From a virus: a stretch of 63,199 nt of DNA. Positions 40,751-48,787 of this stretch are shown piece after piece (position 1 is the first letter of the stretch; every line of letters starts with the position of its first letter). The position numbers and the translations under genes are program-made. Below the pieces are notes generated by a model that saw only the letters and a program-made list of their open reading frames with translations, did no database searches and was not told the DNA's origin. The stretch spans positions 1 to 63,199 of IMG/VR virus record IMGVR_UViG_3300042484_002353; one strand, 5' to 3'.

Positions 40751-43700
40751 CTAAGTGATTACTAAATTGCCCCAACGCCCCAAATATGCTGAATATGCTT
40801 GAATATTTCCATAAGTGTAATTGTACACCAATTGCCCACTGGCAACTGGCAAAGTTGCTACTTGATCTTGTGATAAGTTGGCTAAATTCACTACATTGGC
40901 CAAGGTAGTAAATCCAGTTATATATAGATTCCCAACAGTCACATTGCCAGCAGCAATGTTGCCAGTGTGGGTTGACAAGTATGTGGCCACATTGGCATTG
41001 GCACCTGTGGCTAAACTATCAATAGCAATGCTCTGTGTTGCAGCATTGGCATATAGAGTAGTGATGTCAGTGGCCTGACTGGCTGCGTTGGCCGACAACG
41101 TTGTGATGTTAGTTGTGGCTGTGCCTAGATTGGCGTCCAGAGTCTGTATCTGACCTGCTTGAGTGGCAGCATTGGCTGTTAATGTATTGATTGATGTTTG
41201 TTGCGTGGCCGCATTACTAAACAATGTTGTGATGTTGGTAGTTGCTGTGCCCAAGTTGGCATCTAATACAGCAATCTGTCCTGCTTGTGTAGCAGCATTG
41301 GCTGATAGACTGTCAATTGATGTCTGTTGTGTTGCTGCATTACCAAACAAGGTGGTAATGTTGGTAGTTGCTGTGCCTAAATTGGCATCCAGAACTGCAA
41401 TCTGACCTGCTTGTGTGGCTGCATTGGCTGACAAACTGTCAATAGATGTTTGTTGTGTGCCTGCATTGGCAGTCAGTGTGTTGATACTGGTGGCTTGTGC
41501 AGCAGCATTTGCGAACAAAGTTGTAATGTTAGTTGTGGCTGTGCCTAAATTGGCATCCAGAACTGCAATCTGACCTGCTTGTGTAGCTGCATTACTGGTC
41601 AAACCATCAATTGATGTTTGTTGAGTAGCAGCATTGGCAAACAATGTGGTGATGTTAGCTGACTGTACAGCAGCATTGGCATACAATGTTGTTATATCTG
41701 CAGACTGACTTGCAGCATTGGCCACAGTACTGAACGTTAGATTGCCATAAGTTTGATATGCACCAAGATTGGCATTGATAGTATTGATACCAGTTACCTG
41801 ACTTGCTGAATTGCTGTTGGCATATATCTGATATGCACCAACGTTCGCACCAATGTATGCCTGCACATTTGAGTCGCCGTAACTGGCCGCACCCACCAGT
41901 CCCACCACTGTACCCTGCAATGATGTTAGTGCTGAGTTAGCATAGGTCTGATAAGCACCCAGGTTGGCATTAATGCTGTTGATGTTGGAGGTGGCTGTGC
42001 CTAAATTGGGCAGGATAGTATTGATGTTGGTGTTGGCATAGATCTGATATGCACCCAAATTGGCATTAATGCTGTTGATGTTGGTGTTGGCAGCAGTCAC
42101 GTTGGTGGTAATATTGCCCAACCAGGTGACCATGACTGAACTGAAATTGGCATTGTTGCTCAGGGCAGAATTAATTTCAATCAAGGTGTCCAAAGCGCCA
42201 GGTGCGCCAGCTACTAGATTGCCAATATTGGCACTGAGTGTTTGTATGGCTGCGTTGGCTGCCGTTATATTGGAATTGATGCTGTCGATGGATACGTTGG
42301 CCAGATTGGTGGCTGTTGTAGTGGCAAAACCTGTGCCAGTTGTAATGGCATTTACGTTGGTAGACAAATTGATAACTGCATTATTTAAGCTGGTGATACT
42401 GCTGGCCTGAGCACCGGCATTGCTGAATAAAGTGGTGATGTTGGTGGTGGCAGTGCCCAAATTGGCATCTATTGTGGCAATACGACTGTTGGCGTAAATC
42501 TCATATGCACCAACATTGGCATTGATGCTGTTCAGCGAGGCAGCTTGAGCGCCAGCATTGCTGAACAGGGTGGTGATGTTGGTGGTGGCAGAGCCTAAAT
42601 TGGCATCTATCGCGGAGATCTGGACATTGGCCGCGGTGATATTGGCACGTAATGCATCAATGGCAGAATCTTGCGCGGCTGCGTTACTGAACAGAGTGGT
42701 AATATTTGTGGTGGCTGTGCCCAGATTAGTGGTGGCTGTGCCCAGATTGGCATCAATGGTGTTAATACGGCTGTTTGCGTAAGTTCCATATGCTCCAACA
42801 TTGGCATTGACACTGTTCAGTGCAGTTGCTTGAGTGGCAGCATTGGTAAACAGCGTTGTAATATTATTGGTAGCTGTGCTTAAATTGGCGTTAACACTGC
42901 TCAGTACGGTGGTTTGAGTGGCGGCATTGTTCAACAAGGTGGTGATGTTGGTGGTGGCTGTGCCTAAATTGGCGTTGATACTGTTCAGTGCAGTGGCTTG
43001 TGTAGCAGCATTGCTCAACAAGGTGGTGATGTTGGTGGTGGCTGTGCCCAGATTGGCATCTAATGTGGCAATACGTGTATTGGCTGCTGTGACATTGGCA
43101 TTGATGCTGGCAATTTTACCTTCCTGCGCGACTGTATTTGCATACAAATCAGTGATGTTGGTGGTAACTGATCCCAGATTGGCATCAATGGTCTGTATAT
43201 GTGTATTGGCTGCTGTGATGTTGGCATTTGTGGCGTTGATACTGGTTGCTTGAGTGACGGCGTTGCTTTGCAGGGCAGTGATGTTGGTGGTGGCCGAGCC
43301 TAAATTGGCATTAATGACGTTGATACTGGTTGCTTGAGTGGCAGCATTGCCCTGCAGACTGGTGATATTGGTGCTGGCAGTGCCTAAATTGGCATCCAGA
43401 GTGGCAATAGCAGCATTGGCTGCTGTGACGTTGGCACGTACCGCAGTGATATTGACGGCACCCAGATTGGCGTCCAGGGTCTGTATTCGTGTATTGGCTG
43501 CTGTGATGTTGGCATTTATCACAGTCACATTGGTCTGCAAATTTCCAGCAGTGATTAACACACTGGAAATATTAGTGGAGGCTGTACCCAAGTTGGCATC
43601 CAGGGTGGCAATACGTGCATTGGCTGCTGTGATGTTGGCATTGACCGGAGTCAAGCCAATATTGGCAGTAACGCTGGCCGTTACATTGGCAGTGATGTTG

Positions 43701-44002
43701 GCTTCTATTGAGGCAACATTGATATTGCTGGCAATGGCAGCATCAGTATAAGCACGGGCAGCGGCATTGGCTGCGGTGGTCATGGTGTTGACGTAGGCAT
43801 TGCTGGCTGCGCCGGTGACATCTGAAACAACCAATCTGACGTTGCCAGTACGCCCAGCCACAGTTCTGACTGGCGCATTGACAGTTATGGAGCCAGCTGT
43901 GATATTGGCAAAGTTTTGATTAATTCTACCAAATGCGGTACGGAGCGGATCACCAGTGCCGTCGCTAGCTGTTGTGCCGATATTTACATTGCTGAATGAC
44001 AT
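40751..44002 (-). CDS. Long repetitive fibre built from ANLGTATTNITTLF repeats
   Basis: The 1083-residue product starts with the shared attachment module (MSFSNVNIGTTASDGTGDPL-RTAFGRINQNFANI). It then repeats units of about 22-30 residues built on I-x-x-L-D-A-N-L-G-T-A-T-T-N-I-T-T-L-F-S-N-A-A-T-Q, roughly residues 100-1000. The heptad-like spacing suggests a long trimeric coiled fibre. The DNA repeats are strong (41060-43640), so the length could vary by recombination. A GCTAAATA late box lies 23 bases upstream. Confidence 0.85.
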   Translation of the reverse strand: MSFSNVNIGTTASDGTGDPLRTAFGRINQNFANITAGSITVNAPVRTVAGRTGNVRLVVSDVTGAASNAYVNTMTTAANAAARAYTDAAIASNINVASIEANITANVTASVTANIGLTPVNANITAANARIATLDANLGTASTNISSVLITAGNLQTNVTVINANITAANTRIQTLDANLGAVNITAVRANVTAANAAIATLDANLGTASTNITSLQGNAATQATSINVINANLGSATTNITALQSNAVTQATSINATNANITAANTHIQTIDANLGSVTTNITDLYANTVAQEGKIASINANVTAANTRIATLDANLGTATTNITTLLSNAATQATALNSINANLGTATTNITTLLNNAATQTTVLSSVNANLSTATNNITTLFTNAATQATALNSVNANVGAYGTYANSRINTIDANLGTATTNLGTATTNITTLFSNAAAQDSAIDALRANITAANVQISAIDANLGSATTNITTLFSNAGAQAASLNSINANVGAYEIYANSRIATIDANLGTATTNITTLFSNAGAQASSITSLNNAVINLSTNVNAITTGTGFATTTATNLANVSIDSINSNITAANAAIQTLSANIGNLVAGAPGALDTLIEINSALSNNANFSSVMVTWLGNITTNVTAANTNINSINANLGAYQIYANTNINTILPNLGTATSNINSINANLGAYQTYANSALTSLQGTVVGLVGAASYGDSNVQAYIGANVGAYQIYANSNSASQVTGINTINANLGAYQTYGNLTFSTVANAASQSADITTLYANAAVQSANITTLFANAATQQTSIDGLTSNAATQAGQIAVLDANLGTATTNITTLFANAAAQATSINTLTANAGTQQTSIDSLSANAATQAGQIAVLDANLGTATTNITTLFGNAATQQTSIDSLSANAATQAGQIAVLDANLGTATTNITTLFSNAATQQTSINTLTANAATQAGQIQTLDANLGTATTNITTLSANAASQATDITTLYANAATQSIAIDSLATGANANVATYLSTHTGNIAAGNVTVGNLYITGFTTLANVVNLANLSQDQVATLPVASGQLVYNYTYGNIQAYSAYLGRWGNLVIT
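41060..43640 (-). repeat. Degenerate repeats of 60-110 bp in the long fibre gene
   Basis: Blocks such as gtggtgatgttggtggtggc followed by tgtgcc(c/t)a(a/g)attggc occur many times; examples begin near 42431, 42560, 42940 and 43021. They encode the NLGTATTNITTLF-type units. The copies are near but not identical. Confidence 0.8.
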
Positions 44003-44024
44003 AGAAATCTATCCTCGTATGCTG

Positions 44025-44032
44025 TATTTAGC
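44025..44032 (-). promoter_or_regulatory. Late promoter GCTAAATA (long fibre 2)
   Basis: GCTAAATA followed by C on the minus strand, 23 bases before the ATG at 44002, with CGAGGAT as a ribosome binding site between them. Confidence 0.68.
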
Positions 44033-44060
44033 ATGAGGACAGATTTTGAATTATGGTGAT

Positions 44061-44393
44061 TTAATAGGGATTAAAGCTGCTGCCGCATCCGCAACTGGTC
44101 TGGGCATTGGGATTTTTGATACTGAAGCTGGCACCGTATTGATCTTCTCGCCAATCAATTTCGGCACCCTGTAGGTATGTGCTGCTCATGCTGTCAATCA
44201 GCACACGGATAGTACCAAATTCCAAGTCAAAGTCATCTTCTGACTGATCCTCGTCCATGGTAAATCCATAGCTCATGCCTGAGCACCCGCCGCCCTCCAC
44301 GAATACACGCAGTTTCAGTGCAGGATTGTTTTCCTCTGCTATTACGTCTTGTAATTTCAGTATTGCGTTTTCAGTTAGTGTTATCATGTTCAT
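44061..44393 (-). CDS. IscA/ErpA (HesB) A-type Fe-S carrier protein
   Basis: The 110-residue protein has all three conserved cysteines of A-type carriers: C37 in [11 protein letters not shown], and C101 and C103 in the C-terminal CGCGSSF. It matches ErpA/IscA in length and order. Such proteins deliver Fe-S clusters to apo-enzymes. In this genome with four radical SAM proteins it could supply their clusters (inference). Its neighbours are SOD and IF-1. A structural iron-binding role in the tail is an alternative given the adjacent fibres. Confidence 0.9.
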   Translation of the reverse strand: MNMITLTENAILKLQDVIAEENNPALKLRVFVEGGGCSGMSYGFTMDEDQSEDDFDLEFGTIRVLIDSMSSTYLQGAEIDWREDQYGASFSIKNPNAQTSCGCGSSFNPY

Positions 44394-44443
44394 GTGGTTG
44401 TCTCGGTTTTAGAAGTATATCGTGGTGTTGATTTCAAGAATTT

Positions 44444-44989
44444 TCATAGTCTTCTGTTGATGGCGTCCCAGTCCATGATGCGCCAGATGTTGTCTACATA
44501 TTTCTTCTTGTTGGTGCCGTAATCTTTCTGATATGCATGTTCCCACCAATCCACCAACAGGGCTATGTCAGTACGTTTGGCGTGATTGTGTATGATCTTG
44601 ATCTGGCCAGCTTTGCTGAGATATATCCAACCTGATCCCTGTATCTTTAATGCCGCCTCACGGAATTTTTCCTTGAAGTCGGAAAAATCCTTGTGATTTC
44701 TATTGATGATGGTCAAAATCTGACCATGTGGTTGTCTAGCACCTGGCGCACGAAATTGACTGAACCAGATGCTGTGCAAGTAGGCTCCGGCTTCATTGAA
44801 GCTTCGATCTCCTTCACCTGAATTGTAACGATCCACATATCCTTTGTATAGCTGTCCAAAGTGCAAGTCCACTGTGGCACCGCTCATGACCGGCTGCAGG
44901 GTAGATCGGGCATAGGGTAACTTTATCTGACTGATGGGTGTGGCGGCCTTGGCCTCCAGTAAATCCAGGGTTTGTCGTATGTCATTCAT
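44444..44989 (-). CDS. Fe/Mn superoxide dismutase
   Basis: The 181-residue product keeps all four metal ligands of the family: H43 (VDLHFGQLYKGYV), H72 (GAYLHSIWF), and D147 and H151 (LLVDWWEHAY). The active-site Tyr (Y51) and the GSGWIYLS segment are also there. It would convert superoxide to peroxide and oxygen. The ATG at 44989 lies four bases after the IF-1 stop. A longer frame to 45064 overlaps IF-1 and is not family-like. It is slightly short for the family. No obvious ribosome binding site is seen. Confidence 0.88.
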   Translation of the reverse strand: MNDIRQTLDLLEAKAATPISQIKLPYARSTLQPVMSGATVDLHFGQLYKGYVDRYNSGEGDRSFNEAGAYLHSIWFSQFRAPGARQPHGQILTIINRNHKDFSDFKEKFREAALKIQGSGWIYLSKAGQIKIIHNHAKRTDIALLVDWWEHAYQKDYGTNKKKYVDNIWRIMDWDAINRRL

Positions 44990-44993
44990 ACAA

Positions 44994-45212
44994 CTATTTA
45001 TTACGATATACAATACGGCCACGATTGAGATCGTATGGAGACATTTCAATGTCCACGCTGTCACCCAATAATATACGTATGTTATTCTGTCTTAATCTGC
45101 CACTGATGGTGGCAAGTATGATGTGTTTCTCTGTCAACTTCACACGGAACATAGCACCCGGTAGGCATTCGTCGATGATGCCGGTCATTTTGATAATATC
45201 GTCTTTAGCCAA
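44994..45212 (-). CDS. infA: Translation initiation factor IF-1
   Basis: At 72 residues it has exactly the IF-1 length and aligns throughout with bacterial IF-1: MAKDDIIKMTGIIDECLPGA, MFRVKLTEKHIILATISGR, RQNNIRILLGDSVDIEMSPY, DLNRGRIVYRNK. This is the OB-fold that occupies the ribosomal A site during initiation. The start codon is TTG. A GCTAAATA late box lies 30 bases upstream and GGAG between them. It could bias host ribosomes toward late phage mRNAs (inference). Confidence 0.94.
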   Translation of the reverse strand: MAKDDIIKMTGIIDECLPGAMFRVKLTEKHIILATISGRLRQNNIRILLGDSVDIEMSPYDLNRGRIVYRNK

Positions 45213-45240
45213 TTGGGTACTAGTTCTCCGTTAAGTATAG

Positions 45241-45867
45241 TTATTTAGCTCTACTTTTAAGTATGCCTAATGAAACACGCCCTGGGGTACGGCCATTCAG
45301 TTTCACAAATACATTTCCTTTATATGAATGGCAGCACTTACACAGGGTTTGGTAGTTTGATGGATCTTCATTGGTGGGATTTTCGTCAATATGATCTACA
45401 TCCAACATACCTTCCCATATAATGTTGGTGGTGCAATCAAAACCCAATCGACCATCAATATTTTCACAATAATCCAAACGATATTGGCGTGAAGGGTGAC
45501 GACTATTTAAATATGCTTGTGCAGACTTAAAGCCATTTTTATGTGCTATAACATCAACAACGTTTTTAACCCAAGGTGCATCATTTTTTGCAGCATAACG
45601 CATGGCAGTATTGTAATCATGACATTCTTGACATATTGGTCGATATAATGGTTCACCAGAAGTCCAATGCCATTCTAATACTATTTTTCGATTTCTGCAA
45701 CCTTTTGTGGTGCATGTTGGATGGTTGTTGATGTCAGAATATCGTGGATGATTGGCTCTGTGAATACCCTGTTGAGTTGCATATTTTCTTGCAGCTCTAT
45801 GACCCATTGAATTCAGTTCTTTAATTGAAAAAATACCATTTTTAGCTTTTGGAAAATATGTAGCCAT
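45241..45867 (-). CDS. HNH endonuclease
   Basis: The HNH motif is LDVDHIDENPTNEDPSNYQT-LCKCCHSYK. A zinc ribbon precedes it: CTTKGCRNRK and CQECHD. At 208 residues it fits free-standing phage HNH endonucleases, often mobile. The gene is visibly more AT-rich than its neighbours, consistent with recent arrival. It stands between IF-1 and a conserved small gene, with which it shares one base (TAATG). Confidence 0.88.
   Translation of the reverse strand: MATYFPKAKNGIFSIKELNSMGHRAARKYATQQGIHRANHPRYSDINNHPTCTTKGCRNRKIVLEWHWTSGEPLYRPICQECHDYNTAMRYAAKNDAPWVKNVVDVIAHKNGFKSAQAYLNSRHPSRQYRLDYCENIDGRLGFDCTTNIIWEGMLDVDHIDENPTNEDPSNYQTLCKCCHSYKGNVFVKLNGRTPGRVSLGILKSRAK
45242..45249 (-). promoter_or_regulatory. 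Late promoter GCTAAATA (IF-1)
   Basis: GCTAAATA on the minus strand, 30 bases before the infA TTG start. It overlaps the last codons of the HNH gene. Confidence 0.6.
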
Positions 45868-46259
45868 TACCCTCTCCGCATTGTGGAAATTTCTACTGCT
45901 TCTTCGTCTGAAAAAATTGGCACAGCATTTGATTTATGCATGGTACCAATGCCTTTTACTTTGGTACCAGTGTATACTGGTGCCTCAGTCTTTGCAGCAA
46001 TGCCCTGGCCGGAATTCAGGCTGGGCAGAGCTAATGTAGCAGCACCACGAAATTTCATCTGTGGCGGAGTATAATTGGTCTGGGTCAGGCCACGTCGACG
46101 CTGTCGTTCTTCAGCTTCCACGCCCCAACGCTTTTGTAATGCCTTCCAGTCAGCTTCAGCCTGTTCATCACGGGCCTTGTGTTCAGCACTTGCGTATTTA
46201 AACTTGCCTTTTCGCTTGCCCGCAGTACTGAGCCAGGGCCCTTCCAGATGCATGGTCAT
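45867..46259 (-). CDS. Conserved phage protein, basic
   Basis: The 130-residue product starts MTMHLEGPWLSTAGKRKGKF and carries Arg/Lys/Glu-rich helices (RWGVEAEERQRRRGLTQ). The family occurs in T4-like phages; function unknown. It follows a promoter of TTGACC-17-TATAAT type at 46283-46311. It precedes the HNH gene in the same run. Confidence 0.72.
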   Translation of the reverse strand: MTMHLEGPWLSTAGKRKGKFKYASAEHKARDEQAEADWKALQKRWGVEAEERQRRRGLTQTNYTPPQMKFRGAATLALPSLNSGQGIAAKTEAPVYTGTKVKGIGTMHKSNAVPIFSDEEAVEISTMRRG

Positions 46260-46282
46260 ACGCAGTCTCCAATGAATAAACG

Positions 46283-46311
46283 ATTATACAATATTATGAA
46301 TTTGGGGTCAA
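46283..46311 (-). promoter_or_regulatory. Sigma70-like promoter TTGACC-17-TATAAT
   Basis: TTGACC (46306-46311) and TATAAT (46283-46288) on the minus strand, 17 bases apart, 24 bases before the ATG at 46259. Drives the gene at 45867 and probably the HNH gene. Confidence 0.72.
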
Positions 46312-46659
46312 TCGGCCTTCGGGATCGTATTGCACAATCTCGAACTCAGGGCCCATGATCATTTCACGTTGATTCAGCACAAAGATATGCTCGGGAAAAC
46401 GCTCACGCAGGACTGCCACGACTTCCTCCCAGGTACGACCCTGGGCCAGGAAATCGTCGGAATCGTTGTCGTACCAGTAGTACATGTCACCATCACGTTC
46501 CTGCTTGACCACGTGGATGATGCGTTCCAGATGCTGACGGAACCGTTGTTCAAAATCCAATTGGTGACGCAGATCACTGTAGAAATTAAAAGCAATTTTT
46601 GCCAGAGTCCAGACGCCGTACACAATCATCACCGTGGACAATACACTTAAAAAATCCAT
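46294..46659 (-). CDS. Small membrane-anchored phage protein
   Basis: Residues 5-25 form one membrane helix (VLSTVMIVYGVWTLAKIAFNF). A charged linker follows, then a compact domain with GDMYYWYDNDSDDFLAQGRT. It is probably anchored in the inner membrane with the C-terminus in the cytoplasm. The family is known only as phage hypothetical. AAGGAAG supports the start. It lies downstream of the phosphoesterase. Confidence 0.7.
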   Translation of the reverse strand: MDFLSVLSTVMIVYGVWTLAKIAFNFYSDLRHQLDFEQRFRQHLERIIHVVKQERDGDMYYWYDNDSDDFLAQGRTWEEVVAVLRERFPEHIFVLNQREMIMGPEFEIVQYDPEGRLTPNS

Positions 46660-46668
46660 GTTGCTTCC

Positions 46669-47538
46669 TTAAATGTCGAAACCGACGGTGGGGTCAAACT
46701 CTTCTGCACGATGCTCGTAACCCTTGTAGCCACGTGGGTTACACAGGATGCGTGTCTGACCCACTTGGTAGTCAAATACGTCATGTGTATGCCCGTGGGT
46801 CCAGACTGCAATCTCGGGATAGTCTTCAATGAAGCTGTCCAGATTGCTGCTGTAGGCACCGTTGATGTGGTAATCATCCTGGTACTCAGGCTTGGTGCTC
46901 AGTTTGCTGGGCGCATGATGCCCCACCACAACCACAGGCATTCTGGCGCCGATACGATTGGCGTCCAATTGTTCTTTCAACCAGGCCATGGTCTTGCGAT
47001 GTTCCAACACAGTGAATTCCGGAGTCAGGCGACCCAGATACTTGTTGTCCTCGTCCAGACGCTTGATGCAGCGATAGTCGTTCATGTACTGACGCACAGT
47101 ATTCAGGGTCAGAGGATCATGTCGGTTCATGTCGGTCCACAGGGTTGCACCCAGGAACAACACACCGTCAATGACATGGCTGCTGTTCTGCAGGAACTTG
47201 ACATTGTCTGGCAGGCCTGAACCCAGTTGCTCGTAGGTGCGGTCAAACATGTTGTTGTAGAACTCGTGATTTCCTGCCACGTAGATGACCTCGCGGTACT
47301 TGCCACATTCTTCTTTCATGAAACGGTAGAAACGATCCACACGGCGGTCATCGCGACCACCTTCCATGATCACATGTGTTAAATCGCCCAGGGCTGCTAT
47401 AGCCTCAGGACTCTTGTATAACTCGGGTTTGAGATTTTTACTCTCAAACACGTCACCGGACAGGATCAGGACATCACCGCCAGGCAATGTCAGATCTGCG
47501 AATTCCAGGTGTAGGTCACTAATAACTGATACTCTCAT
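46669..47538 (-). CDS. Calcineurin-like metallophosphoesterase
   Basis: The motifs are in order: SDLHLE (D-x-H), SGDVFES (GD), VAGNHEFYNN (GNH), VVGHHAPS (GHH) and WTHGHTHD (GHxH), giving a two-metal phosphoesterase. Substrates in the family range from phosphoproteins to cyclic nucleotides and diadenosine tetraphosphate. Since the window also encodes a nucleotide cyclase, a phosphodiesterase role is possible but unproven. ATG at 47538 follows the upstream stop by two bases. Confidence 0.88.
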   Translation of the reverse strand: MRVSVISDLHLEFADLTLPGGDVLILSGDVFESKNLKPELYKSPEAIAALGDLTHVIMEGGRDDRRVDRFYRFMKEECGKYREVIYVAGNHEFYNNMFDRTYEQLGSGLPDNVKFLQNSSHVIDGVLFLGATLWTDMNRHDPLTLNTVRQYMNDYRCIKRLDEDNKYLGRLTPEFTVLEHRKTMAWLKEQLDANRIGARMPVVVVGHHAPSKLSTKPEYQDDYHINGAYSSNLDSFIEDYPEIAVWTHGHTHDVFDYQVGQTRILCNPRGYKGYEHRAEEFDPTVGFDI

Positions 47539-47540
47539 GT

Positions 47541-48209
47541 TTAATCCCAAAGTCCTTGATAATATTTACCGAAAAGACGGAAACCATTCTGAATTCTTTT
47601 TTCGTATGCGTTGAGACCATCCCAGTCGCAGGCACGATCACCAGTGTTGGACATCTGATAGGTAGCCTCCATCACGCCAGTTTCAGGGTTGGGGTATTCA
47701 CGGTCTGTTTTTTCAAACTTAGTGTCGCCCCATTCACCGGTCCAGAACTGCTCTTGCCAGTCGTCGTTCAACTTGCTTTCATGTGCGAAGATCATTTGAT
47801 CCATGACCCAGTCCCAGCGTTTGAAATGGTTACCGTCAATGTCCCAGTCATGTTCGCATGAGTCTCGGGCACCGGGTGTAGTACTCTGCAGATGCTCGGG
47901 CACGTCAAAATCGTCCACATTGGGGGCACCGTTTTTAGTGGCCTTGAGTTGTCGCAACATGGGCAGAGCAATCCGACTCAGGGTGTGGTCCATGCTCCAG
48001 GTGTCCCAGCGATCAATTTTAACGTAGTCAATTTTGGGGTGAACAACATCCAGCACACGGCGCAGACCTTCGCATACAGGCTGAAGTCGATCTGACCAGC
48101 GTTCAATCACAGGTTCATCGTAATCAATTTTACGCCAAAACACGATCTTTTCCAGTATTGTGTATGGGCTAAGCCAGTGATCACGGTACTTGTTTAAGTA
48201 AACTTTCAA
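47541..48209 (-). CDS. Conserved phage protein, unknown function
   Basis: The 222-residue product starts at a TTG (MKVYLNKYRDHWLSPYTILE). GGAG lies seven bases before it, and the TTG overlaps the stop of the small upstream gene (TTGA). Its core, KIDRWDTWSMDHTLSRIALP-MLRQLKATKNGAPNVDDFDVP, defines a family common in T4-like and other aquatic phages. Trp/Asp/His content suggests metal or nucleotide binding, but no function is known. Confidence 0.75.
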   Translation of the reverse strand: MKVYLNKYRDHWLSPYTILEKIVFWRKIDYDEPVIERWSDRLQPVCEGLRRVLDVVHPKIDYVKIDRWDTWSMDHTLSRIALPMLRQLKATKNGAPNVDDFDVPEHLQSTTPGARDSCEHDWDIDGNHFKRWDWVMDQMIFAHESKLNDDWQEQFWTGEWGDTKFEKTDREYPNPETGVMEATYQMSNTGDRACDWDGLNAYEKRIQNGFRLFGKYYQGLWD

Positions 48210-48370
48210 TATGTTACTCCGATGTATAATTTGTAGATGTGTACACAGGCTTGATGGCCGTCATGCCATGTGTGATAAAAACCCAATTGTGGCTTGTTCT
48301 CGTACTGTTCCCAGTCCAGATGCCATTTACCATAACGGACTGCATAATATATATGTTTAAATAAGTTCAT
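48206..48370 (-). CDS. Small protein, 54 residues, probable leaderless message
   Basis: An ATG-to-TGA frame begins MNLFKHIYYAVRYGKWHLDW and ends YIGVTY; aromatic and His residues are frequent. The -10 box of the promoter at 48376-48405 lies only five bases before the ATG, so transcription would start at or next to the ATG. It is coupled to the TTG of the next gene. Confidence 0.65.
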   Translation of the reverse strand: MNLFKHIYYAVRYGKWHLDWEQYENKPQLGFYHTWHDGHQACVHIYKLYIGVTY

Positions 48371-48375
48371 AGTGC

Positions 48376-48405
48376 ATTATAGCATTAAGTTGATTTATCA
48401 GTCAA
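48376..48405 (-). promoter_or_regulatory. Sigma70-like promoter TTGACT-18-TATAAT, leaderless type
   Basis: TTGACT (48400-48405) and TATAAT (48376-48381) on the minus strand, with the ATG of the 54-residue gene starting five bases after the -10. The -35 overlaps the last codons of the gene array upstream. Confidence 0.7.
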
Positions 48406-48787
48406 CTCCCACCGAATATTGATACTCGAATGTGGCCAGTCCCAGGATGCTGCGTGGTGTGTTGCTGCGATACCAGATCCAGATGTAACCATCTGAATCC
48501 TCTTCCCAATTGGCTTTGATATAGTTGACGTTGTACAGTCGATCATGCTGACCCAGTAACATAGTGCCGATACCGTCAGCAGGCAATAGATTGTATCTGT
48601 AGTGATGTAACTGAGTATGTTCAGGCATGGTATCGCTCAGAGTGCGGTGTATGTATTCCTGTTCCAAGGTCTTTCTCAGATAGGGGTCAAAGGTGCAGGT
48701 GTCGTATAATGATGCAGCTGGCCCATGCACCTTGCGATCATAGTCATACTGGCGTATGATCACTGTGCGCCGTAGTTGTTTAATCAT
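48398..48787 (-). CDS. Last gene of the small-gene array (no LRW end)
   Basis: I start at the ATG at 48787 (MIKQLRRTVIIRQYDYDRKV), which overlaps the stop of the previous gene by eight bases; a longer frame to 48901 is less likely. The product ends FEYQYSVGVD instead of F-x-L-R-W. Gene size, tight packing and the ANWEEDSDGYIWIWYRSN style suit an array member. Function unknown. Confidence 0.62.
   Translation of the reverse strand: MIKQLRRTVIIRQYDYDRKVHGPAASLYDTCTFDPYLRKTLEQEYIHRTLSDTMPEHTQLHHYRYNLLPADGIGTMLLGQHDRLYNVNYIKANWEEDSDGYIWIWYRSNTPRSILGLATFEYQYSVGVD

Noticed and set aside
41060-43640. CRISPR-like regular repeats
   Set aside because: The repeats are in frame, degenerate, of changing spacing, and encode the fibre's repeating protein units.
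44990-45064. 25-residue N-terminal hydrophobic extension of the superoxide dismutase
   Set aside because: It overlaps IF-1 in another frame and is not family-like; the ATG at 44989 gives the normal SOD start.
46375-46625. Overlapping minus-strand frame with many Cys/Thr within the gene at 46294
   Set aside because: A shadow of the real membrane-anchored protein in another frame; no start signal and no plausible protein character.
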